This document shows positions 57,428-64,000 of a stretch of DNA of 64,000 nt, in pieces. The stretch comes from Cherax quadricarinatus (Eukaryota > Arthropoda > Malacostraca > Decapoda > Parastacidae). Made by a program: the position numbers and the translations under genes. Every line of letters begins with the position of its first letter. Position 1 is the first letter of the stretch. The notes beneath the pieces were generated by a model that did not search any database, had not been told where the DNA came from, and saw nothing but the letters and a program-made list of their open reading frames with translations. The DNA lies in NCBI RefSeq assembly GCF_038502225.1, contig NW_027195229.1, positions 189,501 to 253,500 of the forward strand, given 5' to 3'.

Positions 57428-57598
57428 CCCGTAAACGGACCAAACGTATATATACGTTTTTTCAACATTTGAAAGTATGTAAAAAAAGTAGATCTTCTTT
57501 TTGTTTTTTTGTTATATTTGAAAATATGTAAAAAAAACGTAGATCTACTTTTGTAGCACTACACATGTGAACGTAGATCTGCTTGGACCGTTTACAGG
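57428..57598. mobile_element. 171-bp piggyBac-type MITE
   Basis: Termini CCCGTAAACGGACC and GGACCGTTTACAGG are flanked by TTAA (57424-57427, 57599-57602). Excision restores the LINE-1 words NAMYLKGP. It is closely related to 50883-51100. Confidence 0.93.
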
Positions 57599-58075
57599 TT
57601 AAAAGGACCCCAAGATTTGGAATTCACTGCCTGAAGCAGCAAAAGGTCCCCTGTCAGCCAATCAATTCACAGCTATAACTAAAAATCACCTTATTTCCCT
57701 AACTTAATTACATTAACACCATGCTACACCAAACAAAAGCAACTCATCTAACTACTTCCTGTTCCTTTACCATCTTTTATAAATGATCCATAGACTGAAA
57801 TCATACAGCAAGTTTAAAACTACATAAGAAATCTTAGTTAACTCAAGATAACTGAATCAGTTTAAAATAATAATACATACTTAAATTTGTATTATTTTTT
57901 GCTACCTTTCCTTTTTTTTTTTGTAATAATGTATACTTAAAATTGTACCACTCAATACTTATGTCTAGCCTTTAGCAGTCTGAAAGCATTAGTATTAGTC
58001 TGCCTGAAATGCACATGCATGCTAGTGGCTTTCTTTGTGTTTAACGATATTTGATTATATGTAAACTACATTTCT

Positions 58076-60116
58076 AGACTGTTTTGTTTAGGAGCAGGCA
58101 AAGTTCACAGTGCATCATGGAAAACACAGCACATGTAAACAATTCAACCAGGACCTGTCTTACCACCATCAGCTTCCCTCCCAGCAAACTGGCTGTGGAA
58201 CTGGCAGAAAGATGCCTTGTGTGTTCCAATTTCATTACAATTATATGATACTGATGTGGAATTTGGTAAAATAAACACTAAGTTGCTTCTTATCCTGGGA
58301 TAACCTAATAGTCAAAGAATGTGACTTATTTCCACGTCTGCAGGACTATCATAGCGTGCAACTAACAAGACAATACTTTGTTAAGAAATATTACAATTTT
58401 GTGAAACTAACAGCAGAACTCAACCAAAAAACACACTATGTTGATTTAACCCAGGATAAGTCAAGAATGCAAACTATATGACTTATTGCCATGTTTTCAG
58501 GGGTATCCACACCTTGAAACAATTGTAATATCATAAGACTTCTTTGTACAAAATGTTAGAAGACAAAAAGCAATAAAAATAACAAGTAAAATGTTTATAC
58601 CAATTTATATTGTTTATTTCAAGTAAGGCTAAGTGAGGCATGCATCTCCCCATGTTCCAACAGCTAATGTACATAGTGTTAGACAATGAAAAAAAAAATA
58701 TCAATTAGAATTTTGGTGTCAATAAATTGCAAAACGTGTCCACTACTAAGGCATTTATGCCACTGTTGTGGGCAAGTATGTGATCATTTTTGCCAACTTT
58801 ATCAGCATAAAATCAAATTATCATCCAATTTTTTTCTTGCTTTAAATAGAAAAACAGACTTAAAAAAAAAAAAAAAATTTGAATTTTTGACACAGGAAAT
58901 TTTATTTCTTGGCACAGTACAGTTTAAGGATTAACAGTGTTAACTGCTTACCCTAACATTTTTTTACATTGTACATTCACACTTGAAAGCAACTACCATA
59001 TATATAAAACAATCAAATAATGGAAGCCATAGTTAAAATATTACAAACATGAATTATAATGTTCATGTGAAGAAGAGAGAATAATATACATACAGTATTT
59101 AAATTAGAGGGACAAATTTAAATGAATCCTCTATTAAAAATAGATCTACAGTTAGCATGCTTATTTTGTTCTGTACTTTGAACAAAAATTCTTGCCCATC
59201 CCTCACTCCACACGTGGCAAATATATATACTCAAAAATATACTCTACTGTGATCAAAGAATTTATATTTTGATTATTCTGATTTACATTATTAATGTTAA
59301 GGCACAAAAGTCACTTATCTGTAGCTATTTTTAAACGTCATAACAAATGTAAATAGTGAAAAATGAATAGAGAAGCATGCTGTATGTCAGTGTATGACTG
59401 ACTGCTTTCATCAGTACTTTATCAATTCTAACTCTGCAGTTATGAAAAAGAAGCTTCGGACAAAAGGCATATTACAAAAGAGAAAATGAAGCAGTCTTTG
59501 TAAAGATTGTAGTTACTGTAAAGGGAACTACTAGAGATGACCAAGGCTATCATCTATGTCCCAGTCCCCCATGCAATAGAGAGAAAACTAAAAGTTTACG
59601 TACCCAGGACCCATCAATGCTTTTGTATTCCTGAAACATCAAAACAGAAGAAGTTTTGATGGTTTTAATGAAAATAATATCACATAACAAAACAAATATA
59701 AAGGTAAGTGACAAGCGGCAAAAATCATGAATAATTTAGCACTAATGAAGGGAGAAGCAAATTATGCAATTTAATACATGTTAAAGTCTACCAACCAAGA
59801 CCTAACAATGGTTTCCTTGGTGCAAGTGTCATTAACACTGATGAATGAACAATTATCCAAGCGTGTAACAAATACAAAGCAAAGACTGACAAAGAGCTGT
59901 GTATTTCAACCTCAATGAGTTAAGCTACTGAGCAGATTGAGGCTCAAATATACAGACCCTTTCCACTCTCTCTTTTATTTTCCATCCAAGTGGGATTTAA
60001 CTGCTCACCACATAATGAATTCACTAATTTCACTCCTACTTAAGTGACGCGCTTAGTTTTCAAATGTCATGACTGAGATTACAAAAGAGCCAAACACATA
60101 AAATACTAACATACAT
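58076..60116. other. Unassigned, apparently low-copy DNA
   Basis: No terminal repeats, no homology to any other part of the window, and no frame with protein-like motifs. AT-rich, with A runs near 58861. It could hold host untranslated or intronic sequence, but no splice-supported exon can be claimed. Confidence 0.45.
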
Positions 60117-60130
60117 ACATACACACAAAC

Positions 60131-60206
<76 letters not shown>
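60117..60206. repeat. (AC)n microsatellite
   Basis: Almost pure AC repeat of about 90 bases. Confidence 0.97.
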
Positions 60207-60208
<2 letters not shown>

Positions 60209-60481
60209 TATGCCACGTGTGGAGGGTTCAATGCTCTGGCATCAATACTAATTGAAACTATTTTTTGAAGACGGAAACTTAATTCTTTTTATAATTTGCT
60301 TCAGCAGCAGTTGCAGAAGCAACCTTGAATTGGTGATATGCTTTTCTAATAGCATATTCTACATAAATAAATGTGATCCAAGCAGTTCCAGATCTAAAAG
60401 TTATCTCAAATTTAGACACCCACTAACTTGTATCAAGTGAAGTATAGAGAATAAAATAAAGGACATGGTAAAAAAAAATAT

Positions 60482-60680
60482 AGAAGAGGGGGAGAAGATG
60501 AGAGGAGGGAAGTAGGGAAGGTGGGATGAGGGGAATGAGGGAGAAAGGGGAGAGGAAGAGAAGAAATAAGAGGGGAGAGAGAAATAGAGAGGGAGGAAGA
60601 GAAGCTATGGCAATGAAAAGAAGGGGGATAAGGAGGGAAAGGGAAGAGGGTAAAGGAGAGAAAGAGAAACAAGATACCAC
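60482..60680. repeat. Purine-rich (GA/GGA) tract
   Basis: About 200 bases are nearly all purine on the plus strand, in irregular GGGA/GAGA words. Frames on both strands are low complexity. 60681-61200 shows nothing recognisable. Confidence 0.85.
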
Positions 60681-61202
60681 CACCATTAATGAAGGTGACC
60701 AGAGTGCCTCTGAAGGATGAATAATGCAGGGTTTGTTTCTTAGCTGTTAGGTTTATTTTAGGAATATTGGTGGAGATGGATAAGACACATGGTGCACACA
60801 GCAATGATACTGAAACTTTTTCTAACAACCATCTCAGGTTTTCTTTGCACTTTAAAAGTTTAAAATTGGTACATTTTCTATGAACTTCCAACAAATTTTT
60901 AGCTAATATTTACCCCTGCAAAATTATTAACAGTTTCATGAAGAAAAATTTTGCCTCATAAACATAGAATTCATTTTGAGCTCATGTGCAAAAAGTGATA
61001 AATGCTTAATTGTGTTCCCTCTTTGTTTACATTATACAACAAATAGATTAAATCTACAATATTTCCACTTTCATTAATCAGGAGACATACTATACAATAG
61101 ACCCTTGACTAACGCTGGAGTTAGGTCTCTAAATCCCTGCTGCATTCAAATTACCACTATTCAAAGTGAAGAACATATGGGAAAAATAGGGTTATATTCC
61201 AT

Positions 61203-61486
<284 letters not shown>

Positions 61487-61488
61487 TA

Positions 61489-63079
61489 CAGGAAGGCCCC
61501 GCTTTACGGCGTTTCACTTTATGGCATTCCGCTAATACGGTCATTTCAAATTATGACCAAAACTCGCTATACGGCTCCCCCCACCTGACTTTCTAATACG
61601 GTCACCGCACCCCACCTTGTTTGTTTACATTCTTCGTGAGCTCAGTAAGCACTAAGTCTCTCCATTTTGTCTGGAAACTCCAAAATTTCAAATGTTTTTA
61701 AAAGTTATTTCATATTTTATATATACTCTGATAATTATACTTATGTATACCTGTACTTAAATAAACTTACATACTGTGCTGGCATGCAGGTACACATTAA
61801 AATCAGTAAGAGTGTCTTATGTCTCCAGACGTCATATTAGTAATGATAATAATAATCATCGAGTCTCATTTAAATGTCGTATATTACGTTAAATACACAT
61901 TTTCATTAATCCATCTATGATATTTTTTCAAAATTATATAATAAACACGATACATAACATAAAAAGATGTTAAATACACCCCACAATAGAATAAATAAAC
62001 ATAAATATGAGATGTCGTAGCCAGATAACTTGTACAAGTGATGCCAAGAATAACATTTTCTCTAATCTAACATAAGAGAAAATGTGTTACTGGGGGTAAC
62101 TGTAGAAAATTATTCCTTTCGTATGTATGTAAGTTTATTCAGGTATACACAAATACAGTTACATAGATTATCATACATAACAACATATGTGTAGAGAACC
62201 TAGGACAACCCAAAAAAGTCAGAGTGACTTATTTCCATTGCCTTCACTCAGAGCATCATTTCTTCTCAAAATGATGTTACATGAGAATGGGAGTGTTCTT
62301 CTTTATTTATTCTACCGTATCAATGTAGAGACAACCTGTACACAATGTAACTTGTACACAAACCAGACGTGTACACTTCGTTTACAAAACTTACCTTTGC
62401 CTGGTTTGTTTACATAACTCTGCGCCTGTACTCTCTCATGCACTCATTCTTTCTCTCTCTCATTTATTCGTTTTATCTCATTTACTTACTCCTGACCCTA
62501 CATTAAGACTACAAATATTTTAAGGTAAGTAATGAGTGAACTGTATATACATTTTATCGCTCTGGGATGCTTAAATATCATGGAATATATGTGTGGGTGG
62601 GTTGGCCTGGTATGGTAGCCCGGCTGACTACCATACATACCACACTTGATTTTTTACAATAAATACTACTCATCTCACCCTATATTTTAAGGTAAGTAAT
62701 GAGTGAACTGTATATACATTTTATCGCTCTGGGATGCTTAAATATCATAGAATTGTATGTGTGGGTGGGGTGGCCTGGTATGGTAGCCTGGCTGACTACC
62801 ATACATAAATACTACTTACAATAAATACTACTTGTCTCACCCTAGATTAAGACTATAAATATTTTAAGGTAAGTAATGAGTGCACTATGTGTGTATTGTA
62901 CTTTTTATTGTTTTTTGATGCCTGGTTCTATTGCTAACTTAATATATGTTAGTGTAAACTTGTTATCTAGTGTTTGTATGCATTTGTAAGTGGAAAAAAA
63001 GGGTGTTCCACTTTACGGCGGTTTCTGCTTTACGGCGGTAGCCTGGAACCTAACCAGCCGTATAAGTGGGGCCTTCCTG
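61489..63079 (+). mobile_element. TA-target element, second copy
   Basis: Termini CAGGAAGGCCCCGCTTTACG and the inverse of CAGGAAGGCCCCACTTATAC are flanked by TA on both sides. Near 62520-62900 a block with AAGGTAAGTAATGAGTG is present three times. No transposase. It serves as the uninterrupted reference for 42257-46643. Confidence 0.85.
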
Positions 63080-63233
63080 TATATATAATATAGGGGGTGG
63101 TAGGAGAAAATTCTCAAACAGCTTCAGGGAGAATATTGAGTTTTCCCTGAAGCAAGTTTATTCTTTTCTCTGAGGATGAGGGTCCCTATAACAGTTCTAG
63201 AGGTGCTACCTTTATATATATTAATTTTATATA

Positions 63234-63235
<2 letters not shown>

Positions 63236-63275
<40 letters not shown>
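63236..63275. repeat. (AT)n at the LINE-2 3' end
   Basis: A 40-base AT tract adjoins the 3' end of LINE-2 copy 2. 63080-63235 has no recognised feature. Confidence 0.93.
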
Positions 63276-63279
<4 letters not shown>

Positions 63280-64000
63280 TATTATCACACCGGCCGATTC
63301 CCACCAAGGCAGGGTGGCCCGAAAAAGAAAAACTTTCACCATCATTCACTCCATCACTGTCTTGCCAGAAGGGTGCTTTACACTACAGTTTTTAAACTGC
63401 AACATTAACACCCCTCCTTCAGAGTGCAGGCACTGTACTTCCCATCTCCAGGACTCAAGTCCGGCCTGCCGGTTTCCCTGAATCCCTTCATAAATGTTAC
63501 TTTGCTCACACTCCAACAGCACGTCAAGTATTAAAAACCATTTGTCTCCATTCACTCCTATCAAACACGCTCACGCATGCCTGCTGGAAGTCCAAGCCCC
63601 TCGCACACAAAACCTCCTTTACCCCCTCCCTCCAACCTTTCCTAGGCCGACCCCTACCCCGCCTTCCTTCCACTACAGACTGATACACTCTTGAAGTCAT
63701 TCTGTTTCGCTCCATTCTCTCTACATGTCCGAACCACCTCAACAACCCTTCCTCAGCCCTCTGGACAACAGTTTTGGTAATCCCGCACCTCCTCCTAACT
63801 TCCAAACTACGAATTCTCTGCATTATATTCACACCACACATTGCCCTCAGACATGACATCTCCACTGCCTCCAGCCTTCTCCTCGCTGCAACATTCATCA
63901 CCCACGCTTCACACCCATACAAGAGCGTTGGTAAAACTATACTCTCATACATTCCCCTCTTTGCCTCCAACGACAAAGTTCTTTGTCTCCACAGACTCCT
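63280..64000 (-). pseudogene. LINE-2 copy 2, C-terminal part, cut by window edge
   Basis: The minus-strand frame from the edge to about 63524 reads RGMYESIVLPTLLYGCEAWV, then AVEMSCLRAMCGVNIMQRIR, GLLRWFGHVERMERNRM and GRRGRGRPRKGW. A non-coding 3' end follows. It is nearly identical to copy 1 and lacks its SINE. No break is seen in the visible part, so the element beyond the edge could be intact. Confidence 0.88.

Larger units (their letters stand above)
42064..58075 (+). mobile_element. LINE-1 copy 2, shredded by insertions
   Basis: Collinear pieces of LINE-1 remain at about 42064-42256, 46646-46972, 50369-50882, 55883-56273, 57274-57427 and 57599-58075. Recognisable protein words include NPCQFGF, GSVLGPLIFLIYINDL and NAMYLKGP. 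The 3' end again has TCTGCCTGAAATGC near 58000. The first piece is weak. It has multiple stops and indels and is older than the insertions it carries. Confidence 0.82.

Noticed and set aside
60433..60894. Ser/Leu/Pro-rich minus-strand frame
   Set aside because: It is produced by the purine-rich tract on the other strand and has no conserved motif.

Overview
This is eukaryotic, transposon-saturated DNA. No host exon can be recognised. The LINE 3' ends, the tRNA-headed SINEs, the long (TG)n tracts and the CCC...GGG/TTAA MITEs suggest an arthropod, most likely a decapod crustacean such as a crayfish, lobster or shrimp. That assignment is an inference from remembered repeat types, not a search. 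Every gene-like reading frame belongs to a mobile element, and nearly all are broken. The clear exception is a 596-codon Tigger transposase at 20-1810.

Layout. (1) 1-23985 is the inside and right end of one piggyBac-like element, piggyBac-A, whose left end lies outside the window. It holds an 18-bp satellite and has been entered by Tigger-1 (to 2080), a 5'-truncated Ty3/gypsy (2249-5621) and a hAT element (6446-23228). The hAT was entered in turn by a complete LTR element, gypsy-2 (6778-15274), by piggyBac-2 (16551-18397) and by Tigger-2 (19802-22133). Gypsy-2 carries a piggyBac MITE (12768-13842), so nesting reaches four levels. (2) 24000-31225: a LINE tail, a 41-bp tandem repeat, and an antisense LINE-2 split by a sense LINE-1 with 127-bp promoter-like monomers and by a tRNA-derived SINE. 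(3) 31240-40200: Jockey-like LINE-3, three larger LINE-4 fragments set between long (TG)n tracts, a MITE and a second SINE head. (4) 40219-58075: a second LINE-1 copy shredded by a TA-target element, a Tc1-like element, piggyBac-B with Tigger-3 inside it, a Tigger derivative and short MITEs. A Penelope-like foldback sits inside a MITE at 40219-42063. (5) 58076-61200 matches nothing else in the window. (6) 61203-64000: AT tracts, a second TA-target element and a second LINE-2 copy cut by the window edge.

Most nested calls are backed inside the window by an uninterrupted copy of the target. piggyBac-A and piggyBac-B are each other's empty sites: B lacks the hAT, Tigger-1 and both gypsy elements, while A lacks Tigger-3. 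LINE-2 at 63746 lacks the SINE, and LINE-1 copy 1 shows where copy 2 was hit. Target duplications agree: TA for Tigger and Tc1, TTAA for piggyBac, 8 bp for hAT, 5 bp for gypsy-2.

The most unusual content is: gypsy-2, whose pol order is protease, integrase, reverse transcriptase, RNase H instead of the usual Ty3/gypsy order; Tigger-3, whose interior is a duplicated cassette of SINE fragment plus CAG-type arrays; the 18-bp satellite growing in the N-terminal coding part of a piggyBac transposase; and a Penelope-like foldback with a partial hammerhead-like core.
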